This document shows positions 7,782-16,650 of a DNA stretch of 54,740 nt, piece by piece. The position numbers were made by a program, and so were the translations under genes. Position 1 is the stretch's first letter. Each line of letters opens with the position of its first letter. The DNA is from Simkaniaceae bacterium. GTDB taxonomy: Bacteria > Chlamydiota > Chlamydiia > Chlamydiales > JACRBE01. The notes beneath the pieces were generated by a model. The model saw nothing but the letters and a program-made list of their open reading frames with translations, was not told the DNA's origin and ran no database searches. Location: contig JAIPIG010000010.1 of the NCBI GenBank assembly GCA_021734805.1, positions 1 to 54,740 on the forward strand, written 5' to 3'.

Positions 7782-9068
7782 ATGTCATTTGATTCCCTTG
7801 GGCTATCGAGCCCCCTAGTTGATGCCGTTTCCGAGCAAGGTTATGAAACGCCTACGCCTATTCAAGCAAAAGCCATCCCTCTAATTCTCGAAGGGCGCGA
7901 TATCATGGGAGCCGCTCAGACAGGCACCGGAAAAACAGCCTCTTTTACCCTCCCCCTCCTCCAGCTTGTCAGCGAGCGTGCCGAAAAGCACGGAGATTGC
8001 CGCGTCCGCGCCCTGATCCTAACTCCCACTAGAGAACTGGCTGCTCAAGTCGGCAATAGCGTTAAAACCTACGGCAAGCATCTTTTTTTAAAATCGACGG
8101 TTATTTTCGGCGGAGTCCGCATTGGATCACAGATTTCAAAGCTGCGTCAAGGTGTAGACGTCATCATCGCCACACCCGGCCGCCTCCTTGATCTCATCAA
8201 TCAAAAAGCAGTTGATCTCCGTGATGTCGGCATCCTTGTCCTTGATGAAGCCGATCGCATGCTCGACATGGGTTTTGTCCACGACATCAAAAAAATCATA
8301 ACCCACCTGCCTCAAAAACGACAGAATTTGCTCTTTTCAGCAACTTTTTCCAAAGAAATCAAAAAACTCGCCGATAAACTCCTAAACTCGCCTGCCCTCA
8401 TTGAAACATCACGTGTTAACAGCACCTCAGAGCAAATTAAGCAGATCATTCACCCCGTTGACCGCACTTCTAAGACAGCGCTACTGACTCATCTTATCAA
8501 TTCACAAAACTGGGGCCAAGCGCTTGTCTTCACACGGACAAAGCACGGAGCTAACCGCCTGACGGAACAACTCGAAAAAAATGGAATCAATGCAGCTGCT
8601 ATCCATGGCAATAAAAGCCAAACGGCACGGGTTAAAGCTCTATCGAGTTTTAAAAACGGCACCTTGCGCATCCTTGTAGCGACTGATATTGCTGCGCGAG
8701 GACTCGACATCGATCAACTCCCCCATGTTGTCAATTTTGAACTCCCCACAGTCGCTGAAGATTATGTTCACCGCATTGGACGCACAGGGCGCGCCGGCAA
8801 CGAAGGGAAAGCTCTCTCTCTTGTCTGTATTGATGAACACCAACTGCTTAAAAATATTGAGCAGCTGATCAAATGTGAACTACCCAAAGTCATTGTCCCC
8901 GGCTATGCACCCGATCCCTCTATTAAAGAGCAGCCCATTCAAAAAAGAAGCTTCTCCTCCCCTCGTTTTCAAAGAAAAGATCAAAAAACTCCTAGCCGGC
9001 CCTCGGGTCCCTTCAAAAAAAACAGAGGGAAATTTCCCCCTCGAAGCACACATCGCCGCTCCAAATAA
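7782..9068 (+). CDS. rhlE: DEAD-box RNA helicase, RhlE-like
   Basis: ATP-dependent RNA unwinding. Start taken at the ATG coding [12 protein letters not shown], which is where RhlE-type proteins begin; an upstream in-frame start would add 18 poorly coded residues. All motifs are present: Q motif (YETPTPIQ), [25 protein letters not shown] (before RMLDMGF), [11 protein letters not shown] and [10 protein letters not shown]. The final 60 residues are basic and rich in Ser, Arg and Lys, typical of the RNA-binding tail of RhlE. A second, different DEAD-box gene lies at 45894. Cytoplasmic. Assignment to the family is sure; the exact subgroup is probable. Confidence 0.93.
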   Translation: MSFDSLGLSSPLVDAVSEQGYETPTPIQAKAIPLILEGRDIMGAAQTGTGKTASFTLPLLQLVSERAEKHGDCRVRALILTPTRELAAQVGNSVKTYGKHLFLKSTVIFGGVRIGSQISKLRQGVDVIIATPGRLLDLINQKAVDLRDVGILVLDEADRMLDMGFVHDIKKIITHLPQKRQNLLFSATFSKEIKKLADKLLNSPALIETSRVNSTSEQIKQIIHPVDRTSKTALLTHLINSQNWGQALVFTRTKHGANRLTEQLEKNGINAAAIHGNKSQTARVKALSSFKNGTLRILVATDIAARGLDIDQLPHVVNFELPTVAEDYVHRIGRTGRAGNEGKALSLVCIDEHQLLKNIEQLIKCELPKVIVPGYAPDPSIKEQPIQKRSFSSPRFQRKDQKTPSRPSGPFKKNRGKFPPRSTHRRSK

Positions 9069-9124
9069 AAACCATTCCTCTTTGAGGTCTTTTTATTGGG
9101 TGAGTGATTCATATGGTCTTGACT

Positions 9125-9160
9125 TTCTAAAAATTCCAACTCTTGAATCACTCCCGGTAT
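9125..9160 (-). repeat. 36-bp repeat, inverted partner of 11654-11689
   Basis: A perfect 36-base inverted match to 11654-11689; the shared minus-strand text begins ATACCGGGAGTGATTCAAGA. The two copies bracket the DUF1328, tag and DUF4143 ATPase genes. Confidence 0.8.
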
Positions 9161-9164
9161 AGAA

Positions 9165-9326
9165 TCAGTGTCTTATCAGTCCAAAAATTAGAGATACAAG
9201 AAATAGTACAACAAATATAAAAAATAGAACTTTAGCAATTTGAATTGCTACACCCTCTACGCCTCTAAAACCAAAAATACCTGCGATAATTGCAATAAGC
9301 AAGAAAATAGCTGCCCAAATCAACAT
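9165..9326 (-). CDS. DUF1328 / YtjA-family small membrane protein
   Basis: A 53-residue protein too short for most gene finders. It starts [20 protein letters not shown], continues through a short [12 protein letters not shown] linker and ends in a second hydrophobic stretch ([17 protein letters not shown]). This is the two-helix pattern of DUF1328 (YtjA), including the FGFxGV turn and AKxLFFIF. A strong GGGGG ribosome site lies directly before the ATG. Function in the family is unknown; it is a small inner-membrane protein often found near stress genes. The gene stands alone between rhlE and tag. Confidence 0.88.
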   Translation of the reverse strand: MLIWAAIFLLIAIIAGIFGFRGVEGVAIQIAKVLFFIFVVLFLVSLIFGLIRH

Positions 9327-9405
9327 ATATCCCCCTTTTCTTTCTTTGACTAAAAATTATTTCTATACACACACTCCCTTCTAATATACTAATAAAAATT
9401 TTTAA

Positions 9406-9984
9406 TCACGAGCGGCATCGGCATGTGATCAAGTGATCATTGACCATTCCAACGGCTTGCATAAATGCGTAAATGATTGTTGCCCCCACAAATACCATGC
9501 CTCGTCTTTTTAAATCCCTTGAAAGCTGATCGCTTCCTTCAGAGTGTGAAGGAACCTCCCCCATTGTTTTAAAGTGATTGACAATGGGTTTATGATTTAC
9601 AAAGCCCCAGAGATAGGTATCGAATGAGCCAAATTCCTCTTGAATTTTCAGCGCTACCCTAGCATTTTCTCGTACGCTAAATACTTTTCGACGATTTCTG
9701 ATCACTGCAGGATCCTTGAGCACTTCTTCAAGCTCGCTATCGGTCATCCTCGCTACAATTTCTAGTTTAAATTGATGAAATAAACGTCGATATCCCTCTC
9801 TCCTCTTGAGAACCGTCTCCCAGCTGAGGCCTGCTTGCGCCCCTTCTAAACAAAGCATTTCAAACAGATGTCGATCATCGTGAACAGGAACGCCCCATTC
9901 TTGATCATGATATTTTTCGTAGAATTCTTTCCCTGTCCCGAAACATCTTTGACCATTATTTTCCATATTTACCCTCATGTTCAA
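9406..9984 (-). CDS. tag: DNA-3-methyladenine glycosylase I
   Basis: Excises 3-methyladenine from alkylated DNA. 192 residues, the usual size for Tag. The family blocks are clear: YHDQEWGVP, DDRHLFEMLCLEGAQAGLSW, then a late FVGATIIYAFMQAVGMVNDH. Zinc ligands would be the cysteine of QRC, the histidine of YHDQEW, and the histidine and cysteine of NDHLITC. A TTG start at 9984 is seven bases after GGAGG; ATG codons at 9978 and 9966 are alternatives, the latter with its own GAGGG. An insertion of a few residues between the first cysteine and YHDQEW makes this end slightly longer than usual. Complements Ogt at 18966 in alkylation repair. Confidence 0.93.
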   Translation of the reverse strand: MNMRVNMENNGQRCFGTGKEFYEKYHDQEWGVPVHDDRHLFEMLCLEGAQAGLSWETVLKRREGYRRLFHQFKLEIVARMTDSELEEVLKDPAVIRNRRKVFSVRENARVALKIQEEFGSFDTYLWGFVNHKPIVNHFKTMGEVPSHSEGSDQLSRDLKRRGMVFVGATIIYAFMQAVGMVNDHLITCRCRS

Positions 9985-10065
9985 ATAGCCACCTCCGGAA
10001 TCATATCCGGAATCGATATATTTAGATAGTTTACAATGCTATTTTACTTGAAATTACTTTTTAGT

Positions 10066-10079
10066 TAAAGTATACTTTA
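10066..10079. promoter_or_regulatory. Perfect 14-bp palindrome upstream of the ATPase gene
   Basis: TAAAGTATACTTTA is a perfect palindrome, 30 bases before the ATG of the DUF4143 ATPase gene, in a run of TTACTT/AAGTAA-like repeats (10044-10090). It could be an operator for a dimeric repressor or part of the promoter. No binding protein gene is adjacent. Confidence 0.35.
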
Positions 10080-10108
10080 CTTAAATAGGTAAAATAAGGC
10101 AAGTAGCT

Positions 10109-11563
10109 ATGAAAATCACTAAGGAAGAACTCATCTCAATTATTGCGCAATTTAACCCTTGGTGGCGGGGGGAGAAAATACCGGATCTTCCCCGATGGAA
10201 TCGCGGCGCTTTTTCCGAGCTCATGCGATGGATCAAAAAGCCACCGGCACAGAGAGCCGTACTGCTTTCTGGAGCTCGTCAGGTAGGGAAAACCACTCTA
10301 TTACTACAAGCTATCCAGAGTCTTCTTGACTCCGGGGTTCCGGCAGGTAGTATTCTTTACGCCACATTCGATCACCCAATTTGTAGGTTAGCGGGACTTG
10401 ATGCCGTGCTGGAAGCTTGGCGAGAGCTGGAACCCAAAGGTAGTGGCCCGGAATATCTATTTTTAGATGAAGCTCAATTTATTAAAGACATTGGTATATG
10501 GGTCAAACATCGAGTGGACTTTACTAAATCACAACGAATTGTATTTACAGGCTCTGCTACTCCGCTAATACAGAAGGATCAAGAATCGGGGGTGGGCCGA
10601 TGGCATAGTATTCAGATCTCAACCCTCTCTTTCTACGAGTACCTACAGATTAAAAACGTAGAACTTCCTCAAATTCACGAAATTGAATCACTAGCCTCGC
10701 TACTCAATCTTAGTCCTAGTGAACACTATAAGATTGTCCAAAGCTGTTCGTATTTAATAGGACATTTTCATGAATATCTTATCCGTGGAGGATTTCCTCA
10801 GGCAGCACTTGTTAACAGCGTCACACAAGCCCAAAGACTACTAAGGGAAGACATTGTTGACAAAGTCCTTAAGCGAGACATGACCGCTCTCTTTGGCGTT
10901 CGTAGAATTCTTGAACTTGAACAGATGTTCATCTTTCTTTGTATGCAGGATGGGGGGATGCAGGATACGCAAACAATCTCTAAAGATCTTGGCATTGCAA
11001 AGCAAACAGTTCAAAACTTTGTCGATCTTTTCGAGTCAACACACCTCGTTTATAGACTCCTCCCATTTGGCTATGGCAAAGAAGTTCTTCGAGGGAAAAA
11101 TAAACTTTATCTAAGTGATCCTGCCATAGCGCCCGCTGTATTAATCAAAGGCAAGACAATCCTCGAAAACCCCATTGCACTGAGTCAATGTGTAGAAACA
11201 GCGGTGATTGGCCATCTATGGTCCCATTGTCGAATCAATCAAGCACGCTTTAGCTATTGGCGCAGTCCAAAGGAGGCGAAAGAGGTAGACTTGGTTATAG
11301 AATTAGATGGCGCCATATTGCCATTAGAAATTAAGTACCAAGCACAGAGTGTTCAAGCTAGGGATGTCCCGGGACTTATTGAATTAGTTAGGAAAAAAGA
11401 ACTAATCACTCGAGGCTACATAGCCACCAAAACACCGAGTGATCTCGGCCTTATACCGGTAGATTTTCAAGAAAATAAACCCATCATGAAAATCCCGGCG
11501 TGTCTGCTTTGTTTCTACCTGGGACAAGCTGAATTTCACCAAAGAAATATCTTGAATGGTTGA
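10109..11563 (+). CDS. AAA_14 / DUF4143-family ATPase
   Basis: 484 residues with an N-terminal ATPase and C-terminal DUF4143 domain. Walker A is GARQVGKT (55-62), Walker B is LFLDEAQF, and FTGSATPL is the sensor strand. The central part (about 270-330) contains a winged-helix-like segment (SKDLGIAKQTVQNFVDLFE). The end has the nuclease-like D-(x)n-ExK strand pair (KEVDLVIEL then PLEIKYQ) characteristic of DUF4143. Proteins of this type are common, horizontally mobile and of uncertain role. The gene lies alone inside a region bracketed by a 36-bp inverted repeat, which fits transfer. Confidence 0.85.
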   Translation: MKITKEELISIIAQFNPWWRGEKIPDLPRWNRGAFSELMRWIKKPPAQRAVLLSGARQVGKTTLLLQAIQSLLDSGVPAGSILYATFDHPICRLAGLDAVLEAWRELEPKGSGPEYLFLDEAQFIKDIGIWVKHRVDFTKSQRIVFTGSATPLIQKDQESGVGRWHSIQISTLSFYEYLQIKNVELPQIHEIESLASLLNLSPSEHYKIVQSCSYLIGHFHEYLIRGGFPQAALVNSVTQAQRLLREDIVDKVLKRDMTALFGVRRILELEQMFIFLCMQDGGMQDTQTISKDLGIAKQTVQNFVDLFESTHLVYRLLPFGYGKEVLRGKNKLYLSDPAIAPAVLIKGKTILENPIALSQCVETAVIGHLWSHCRINQARFSYWRSPKEAKEVDLVIELDGAILPLEIKYQAQSVQARDVPGLIELVRKKELITRGYIATKTPSDLGLIPVDFQENKPIMKIPACLLCFYLGQAEFHQRNILNG

Positions 11564-11865
11564 ATCGATAGGAAAGGTAGCGCTCTGTCACACTCAAAAT
11601 TTAAGATGTGACTTATAGCAAAAAAAACTGCTATTCTTAGTGTCATCTTTAATATACCGGGAGTGATTCAAGAGTTGGAATTTTTAGAAGCCGGCGCACC
11701 GATGGTCGATTGGGTCGAAGGCCCTTTACCGAACCGACGCGCTATTGACAATAGGCAGAGGTGAGGTAAATCGACCAAGCGGGGATGCCGGCGACAAAAA
11801 AAACAGCTCTTGAATGACGAGCGGTATAGATTAGGCGTGTTGCCTTTTTTGGAGCCTTAATTTGT
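11564..11865. other. Gene-free intergenic stretch
   Basis: About 300 bases without a supportable gene. It contains a small hairpin (ATAGCA/TGCTAT near 11617-11635), the 36-bp repeat at 11654-11689 and a GC-richer segment (11690-11800) that looks like scrambled repeat debris. Confidence 0.5.
11654..11689 (+). repeat. 36-bp repeat, inverted partner of 9125-9160
   Basis: Exact inverted copy of 9125-9160. Its first bases (TATACCGGG) also recur at about 51890-51898 and 54594-54601. Confidence 0.8.
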
Positions 11866-12786
11866 ATGCAATCTAACCACGCTTCAACTTTGTCATGGTG
11901 GGACATGGATCCACAAGAAGTGCGCAATGGAATCAATCAGCGCATCATGAGCATCGAAGCTCCAATACCTACTGTTTTTTCCGTTGCAGACCATACCTTG
12001 ACTCGAGAGGGCCGAAATACACCCATTCGCATTTATACTCCAACTGAAGGGGATCGCTTTCCGATTATCCTACTGATTCATGGAGGTGCTTGGGTAGCGG
12101 GAAATCTTGATACGCATGACAACCTAGCTCGATACCTATCTTCCGAAGCAAAAGCAGTTGTTGTTTCAGTTGGATATCTAAATGCCCCTGAAGGAAAATT
12201 CCCATTACCCCTTGAACAATGTTATGACACTTTAATATGGATGACCAAACATGGCCCTGAGATTTTTGCCGACACGAGCAAACTTGCAATCGTAGGAGAC
12301 AGCGCCGGAGGGAATATGGCGGCGGCCCTTTGCCTTATGAATCGAGATCGAGGCGGACCAAACATAGACTTACAAGTACTCATTAATCCGGCTCCCGATT
12401 TAACTTGTCATGGAACAATCCTAAGACAAAAGGACTCATTGGATATGCTCCGATGGCAAGCCACTCAATATTTATCAGACCCAAATGATGCAAATAACCC
12501 CTATGCATCCCCTTTAATAGCAAGCGATTTAAGCAACCTACCGCCGGCTGTCATCATCTTAGCAGAACAAGACGCTCTCCGAGACGCCGGCCAAAAATAT
12601 GCAGATCGATTGCAAGCAGCAGGTATACCCACCTATGTTTATTGCCAACAAGGAGTCAATCATTTGGCAGGCCATGGAGCGAAGGCTTTCGGTTACGCAC
12701 GTGAATCATTGAATGTTGCAGTAGCGCAAATCCGCAAAACATTAAAAAAATCCCCTTCCATAAATAGAGGCAATTGTTCAAAATAG
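11866..12786 (+). CDS. HSL-family esterase/lipase
   Basis: 306 residues of the hormone-sensitive-lipase-like alpha/beta hydrolase class. HGGAW at 72-76 forms the oxyanion hole and GDSAGG puts the nucleophile at S146. The acid is the aspartate in EQDALRD, and the base is the histidine in GVNHLAGHG. Such enzymes cleave short-chain acyl esters. No signal peptide, so cytosolic. The TGGGWW-like region at the N terminus (WWDMDPQEVR) is the usual cap helix. Transcribed alone or with the small membrane protein that follows after 27 bases. Confidence 0.9.
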   Translation: MQSNHASTLSWWDMDPQEVRNGINQRIMSIEAPIPTVFSVADHTLTREGRNTPIRIYTPTEGDRFPIILLIHGGAWVAGNLDTHDNLARYLSSEAKAVVVSVGYLNAPEGKFPLPLEQCYDTLIWMTKHGPEIFADTSKLAIVGDSAGGNMAAALCLMNRDRGGPNIDLQVLINPAPDLTCHGTILRQKDSLDMLRWQATQYLSDPNDANNPYASPLIASDLSNLPPAVIILAEQDALRDAGQKYADRLQAAGIPTYVYCQQGVNHLAGHGAKAFGYARESLNVAVAQIRKTLKKSPSINRGNCSK

Positions 12787-12813
12787 ATCAACCTTATTAT
12801 CCAATAGGTGCTT

Positions 12814-13203
12814 ATGCACACTGTATCTTTCCCTCCTCCCCCTTATTACACATTTAATGATCAAATCCCCCTTCCCAAGCCTAAACAACGGTGTACTCGA
12901 CCATCCCTATCCGATGTCATTATACTTACGGTTATCTCTATAGCTGCCACAGTAATAGCAGGATTTCTTCTAACCTCGCTAGCCATAAGTGCTATCGATC
13001 TTCAAGTCAAATACAACCAAGGCAATTGGAAGGTTGTAAACTACACTAACTTAAGTTCTCGACCCTTAGAATGGTATGATGTTGCTGCAAGATATGCGGG
13101 TCTCGTTGAATCAACCCTCGTAATCATAGCGATTCTATGCGTACCTATCATTCGGCTTGATGCTTGCATTCGCCAATACTGTGATTCCTCTGATTTCCCT
13201 TAA
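12814..13203 (+). CDS. Small two-helix membrane protein
   Basis: Start at ATG 12814, just after AGGTG. The 129-residue product has a proline-rich N terminus (FPPPPYY), then a hydrophobic helix of about 25 residues (VIILTVISIAATVIAGFLL), a loop of about 45 and a second helix (STLVIIAILCVPIIRL). No family is recognised. The last codons (SDFP) come from sequence that matches an internal part of the methyltransferase gene at 13791-14390, so the original C terminus may have been replaced. Confidence 0.6.
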   Translation: MHTVSFPPPPYYTFNDQIPLPKPKQRCTRPSLSDVIILTVISIAATVIAGFLLTSLAISAIDLQVKYNQGNWKVVNYTNLSSRPLEWYDVAARYAGLVESTLVIIAILCVPIIRLDACIRQYCDSSDFP

Positions 13204-13242
13204 TATGGTGACAAATTAGGAAACTGACAAAAAACATCAGTT
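13190..13242 (-). repeat. Two short blocks matching the methyltransferase gene downstream
   Basis: Block 13190-13208 equals 13990-14008 (CTGATTTCCCTTAATATGG), and 13214-13242 matches 14285-14313 with one mismatch. Order and strand are the same, but about 270 bases that separate them in the gene are missing. This looks like the deleted relic of a second copy. Confidence 0.6.
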
Positions 13243-13277
13243 TCAAAGATTAAATAATCATTAAAGGAGAACTATTT

Positions 13278-13691
13278 ATGGCCCGTATTGAATATTCTGA
13301 AAATGGAAATAGCCCACTTCAAAGGCTTTTAGGCCATAATCTAGAAATCCTAAATAAATGGGATCTACTATTAGATACATTTTATCAATTTTCTAGCTTT
13401 GATCCTCAACTTCAAGAAGAAGTAAGGCGCACTATTGCATATCAGATCGAGTGCGCCCAATGTATGTCATTTGGCTGTCCTACGCAGAACATCCAAGATC
13501 CTAAGACAAGAGTTGCAGTTGATTTTGCAAGAAAAATGGCCCAAACCACTCTACCTATTTCTGAAGAAGATATAGAAAAGCTAAAGAACTCTTTCTCTGA
13601 AAAGGAAATTGCAGAATTATGTGCATTCATAGCCTTTGGGACCGGCTATGCAAGATTTGGGGCTGCCTTATCCGTAGATGTCAAAAGCTAA
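13278..13691 (+). CDS. Carboxymuconolactone decarboxylase / AhpD-like protein
   Basis: 137 residues, all-helical. The core IECAQCMSFG gives the CxxC pair that, in AhpD-like proteins, acts as a thiol-disulfide centre preceded by an acidic residue. The C-terminal helix block (ELCAFIAFGTGYARFGAAL) is also typical. Members act in peroxide defence or as decarboxylases; the CxxC favours a redox role. Strong AAAGGAG site before the ATG. A single gene between unrelated neighbours. Confidence 0.82.
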   Translation: MARIEYSENGNSPLQRLLGHNLEILNKWDLLLDTFYQFSSFDPQLQEEVRRTIAYQIECAQCMSFGCPTQNIQDPKTRVAVDFARKMAQTTLPISEEDIEKLKNSFSEKEIAELCAFIAFGTGYARFGAALSVDVKS

Positions 13692-13790
13692 TTTGATTTT
13701 GACATTAATGAAAAGAGGCGTGTTTAAAACGCAATTGAATATAAAAAATTTTATATTTATGAATGATTTATCTCTTGAAAGATGAAAGAA

Positions 13791-14390
13791 TCATCGTTTT
13801 ACAATTGCCACTAAAATATCTTTGGGAGCAAAAGGAGAATCTATAAATCTGAATTCATAATTTGGATTAATCTCAAGAAGCGCGCTCTTGAGATTCTCGA
13901 TCGAGATGTGACTATAGGCGCCGGCATTAAATTGTCTTACATCATCGATCAAAATAGAATGGTTTTTGATATGATGCTTCCCGATTTCCCTGATTTCCCT
14001 TAATATGGGAGCAAACTGGTCTTGGGTTTTTCTATTCACTAATTCCGCACTATGAGCATCTAACCAAAACGTTGCCGGAGCATCTACCTCATCTAAGATG
14101 ACAGATAGCTGTGATGCCGAATCCCCTAAAAACAACCTTACTTTTGAAAAGCGGTTAAATGCTTTTTTTGCTGCATAATATCGTCGCTTATTAATCTCAA
14201 TAGAGTAGACATATTCAAATTTTCCCGTACTTAAAGCTTGCCTGATACCCTCACCACAGTAAGTCCCGGTTTCAATAAAATACTGATTAGGAAACTGACA
14301 AAAAATATCAGTTGAACCACTCGTAAAACACTGAAAACAAAATGAATTTGATAAAAACAACCCGCAAATCATTTTTTGTAGTAAATTCAT
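13791..14390 (-). CDS. Exported SAM-methyltransferase-like protein
   Basis: 199 residues. The N-terminal 20 (MNLLQKMICGLFLSNSFCFQ) form a probable signal peptide. Then come a class I methyltransferase-like motif I (YFIETGTYCGEGIRQAL), VYSIEINKRRYYAAKKAF as the acidic loop, VRLFLGDSAS and TFWLDAHSAE. LIDDVRQF later resembles a TylF/macrocin-O-methyltransferase-like metal site. With the FkbM protein at 5387 this is the second methyltransferase-like protein in the window carrying an export signal. Enzymatic activity and substrate are not known. Confidence 0.72.
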   Translation of the reverse strand: MNLLQKMICGLFLSNSFCFQCFTSGSTDIFCQFPNQYFIETGTYCGEGIRQALSTGKFEYVYSIEINKRRYYAAKKAFNRFSKVRLFLGDSASQLSVILDEVDAPATFWLDAHSAELVNRKTQDQFAPILREIREIGKHHIKNHSILIDDVRQFNAGAYSHISIENLKSALLEINPNYEFRFIDSPFAPKDILVAIVKR

Positions 14391-14420
14391 TTCTCATCCC
14401 TAACGGTTGTAGAGAATCTT

Positions 14421-14771
14421 TTAACCGGATTTTTTAACAACTTCTGATTTTAGCATCATTGGACCGAATCCGGGAACTTTAGCTTCAATATTGTGCCCAT
14501 CCACTTCATCCACAATACGGATGCTTTTCACTTTAACTCCAACTTTGATTACAGAAGAGGATCCTTTGACTTTGATATCTTTGATAATAGTCACGCTATC
14601 CCCATCTTGGAGAATATTCCCGACAGCATCCTTAACGACTTTCTCATCGCTTGTCTTCTCAATTTCAGAATCGGGAATCCATTCATATCCGCATTCAGGA
14701 CAGATATATAGATTACCATCTTCATACGTAAAATCAGATCCACACTTGATACAGGGGGGAATACCTTTCAT
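14421..14771 (-). CDS. PhnA/YjdM-family zinc-ribbon protein
   Basis: Start corrected to ATG 14771 ([14 protein letters not shown]), with GGAG just upstream; a longer open frame adds 38 residues not seen in the family. The 116-residue product has two CxxC knuckles (PCIKCG and [10 protein letters not shown]) making an N-terminal zinc ribbon. A PhnA C-terminal beta domain follows ([23 protein letters not shown]). Members were named for a phosphonate operon in E. coli but have no proven catalytic role in phosphonate breakdown. Cytosolic. Confidence 0.9.
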   Translation of the reverse strand: MKGIPPCIKCGSDFTYEDGNLYICPECGYEWIPDSEIEKTSDEKVVKDAVGNILQDGDSVTIIKDIKVKGSSSVIKVGVKVKSIRIVDEVDGHNIEAKVPGFGPMMLKSEVVKKSG

Positions 14772-14973
14772 AAGACTCCATTCACTTAAGCTTTTAAACT
14801 CGGTCTTGCAACTTATCCCGAAATAAGTTGCAAAGTCGAGATCATATACGGAAATGCATTTAAAAGCGTAAGAATATCCCGGCATACTACTTCAGCACAA
14901 GAATAATCAATTGACAAAAACACACATTAAATTGAAAATAATTAGATTCAATTCATTGGTGTATGGAAATTAA

Positions 14974-15558
14974 ATGAATATTAAATGCCTGCTAACTTTT
15001 CTTTTAATGGGCGTATCGCTTCAATTCTTTGCTGAAGATTTTTCATGTGCTCCGGAAAAGCCCCTCCCCTCTGTAGTAATTAACTCTGCCCCCTCTAAAT
15101 CTCTCGTCTTACCGGAAAACTCTTACGGATATTTTAAAGGAGGCACTTCAGCTATTTCTCCAACGATAGGAGTCGGCTATCGGCAAAGAGATATTGAGTC
15201 ATTACGCGGGAATGATTATTCACTCAATATTCAGTTTCCTCTATTGTCAAACATTATCCCCTCTTTTAAATACACCCGATTATTTTATCATTCTACTGAA
15301 CATGAATCTAGATATTTTGGACTTGGAATAGAAGCACTGAGTTTTTATATTCCTAACATTCAATTGATTTGGGGGAAAGAATACGAAAAGGTGAAATACG
15401 GACAATTTGAACTAAACCTGCTTCCCCTTATTGCTACTCCAATTATATTGCTTTTCGATGAAGGGCATCACTCACATTACTCAAATAATCCTTTGTACTA
15501 TTTAGGCGGCGGCTTAATTGCAACGGCAGCCTTTGTAACATATACCGTTGCATTCTAA
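14974..15558 (+). CDS. Secreted or outer-membrane protein of unknown function
   Basis: 194 residues starting with a signal peptide (MNIKCLLTFLLMGVSLQFFA) cleaved probably before EDFSC. The mature part is rich in alternating hydrophobic residues and aromatics (YGYFKGG, PTIGVGYRQRD, FKYTRLFYHS), suggesting beta strands. It ends in aromatic-hydrophobic residues (TYTVAF), as many outer-membrane barrels do. No family is recognised. The CPBP protease gene follows 30 bases later on the same strand and may be co-transcribed. Confidence 0.65.
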   Translation: MNIKCLLTFLLMGVSLQFFAEDFSCAPEKPLPSVVINSAPSKSLVLPENSYGYFKGGTSAISPTIGVGYRQRDIESLRGNDYSLNIQFPLLSNIIPSFKYTRLFYHSTEHESRYFGLGIEALSFYIPNIQLIWGKEYEKVKYGQFELNLLPLIATPIILLFDEGHHSHYSNNPLYYLGGGLIATAAFVTYTVAF

Positions 15559-15588
15559 ACTGCTTAGCTTAAATAATCGGAAATCAGA

Positions 15589-16572
15589 ATGAAGATAAAA
15601 TCCATACTCGTTTTTTTTGCATTATTGTTCTCGAATTTAGTGCCATTTTTTGCAGATGAACCCCCTTCTATGGTTCCCGGCAACTTAAAAGACACTCTTT
15701 CAATCCAAGATCCTGTTTTATTTTCAGAACAATATCAAAACCCCCTTAATCAACCCTCTGACTATTCTTCTTTAGGAAAAAAGGAGAAGAATGCTTATAT
15801 AGCCGTTGGTCTTTCGCTTTTCCCCGGCCTTGGACATGTCTATTTAGATGATTATAAAACAGCAGCGGGGCTTGCAGGAACATTTAGTCTGGGATTAGGA
15901 CTCAATCTCAGCCATTTGGGAGATCAGAGTCTAGATATAACTGTTGCGATGGACACGTGGTTCTATGGAATCTATGCCTCCTATCGCGATACACACCTCT
16001 ATAATGGAGAAAAAAACTACCGCTATCAGATGCCAACAGATAGCTTTACCGATTTGTGTTTTGCCCCACTTAGTCCGGTTATTTTAAATAAACCTGAAGT
16101 ATGGGGTGGTGTTTTGGGTGCTCTTGCTGCCGGAATTCTCCTGCACAAGCTTGCTTATCCCGATGACGCACATGTTAGTTGTAGTCTCAGCGCAACATAT
16201 CCCTTATCAGCATTTCCCGTTGGAATCGGAGAAGAAGCCTTTTTTAGAGGCTATGTGCAATCCGCTTTGATTGAGCATTCCAATCCGGCGATGGGGATTG
16301 CCTCTTCTTCAATCTTATTTGGCTTAGCCCACTGGGACAATGCTAAAGCCCTTCCGAAGGAATATCGTTGGCGCTATCACGCCTTTTCAGTCCCTTTTAT
16401 TTCTCTTTTCGGATCTTATTTTGGTTGGCTTGCTTACAAAAATAACTCACTTAAAGAAAGCGTTGCCGTCCACGTCTGGTACGACTTTTGGCTTTTTTTG
16501 GGAAGCTACTTAGCATCTCAGGCAAACATTAATACTCCACCTGCTCGCTTTGCTATTACAATTCCATTTTAA
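15589..16572 (+). CDS. CPBP-family intramembrane metalloprotease
   Basis: 327 residues. A signal-like N terminus precedes several membrane segments. The catalytic motifs of the CPBP/ABI (Rce1-like) family are visible: EEAFFRG with E215, E216 and R220, then FGLAHWDNA about 30 residues later, and a final HVWYDF helix. Bacterial members process peptides or act in immunity to bacteriocins; eukaryotic Rce1 trims CaaX proteins. The first 100 residues (containing GLGHVYLDD and TAAGLAG, like small TM2-type segments) are not part of the core domain. Substrate unknown. Confidence 0.85.
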   Translation: MKIKSILVFFALLFSNLVPFFADEPPSMVPGNLKDTLSIQDPVLFSEQYQNPLNQPSDYSSLGKKEKNAYIAVGLSLFPGLGHVYLDDYKTAAGLAGTFSLGLGLNLSHLGDQSLDITVAMDTWFYGIYASYRDTHLYNGEKNYRYQMPTDSFTDLCFAPLSPVILNKPEVWGGVLGALAAGILLHKLAYPDDAHVSCSLSATYPLSAFPVGIGEEAFFRGYVQSALIEHSNPAMGIASSSILFGLAHWDNAKALPKEYRWRYHAFSVPFISLFGSYFGWLAYKNNSLKESVAVHVWYDFWLFLGSYLASQANINTPPARFAITIPF

Positions 16573-16650
16573 ATCATCTCGACTTTGCAGTTTACCTAAA
16601 ATCGCATTTCATCTTATGAGGTTGTTTTTGGTGTAAACCACGGTATAATA

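Noticed and set aside
8875-9162. 95-residue frame overlapping the end of rhlE
   Set aside because: Shadow of the basic RhlE tail, extending into the 36-bp repeat.
14491-14826. 111-residue rightward frame opposite the PhnA-like gene
   Set aside because: Antisense to conserved CxxC codons of the PhnA-like protein.
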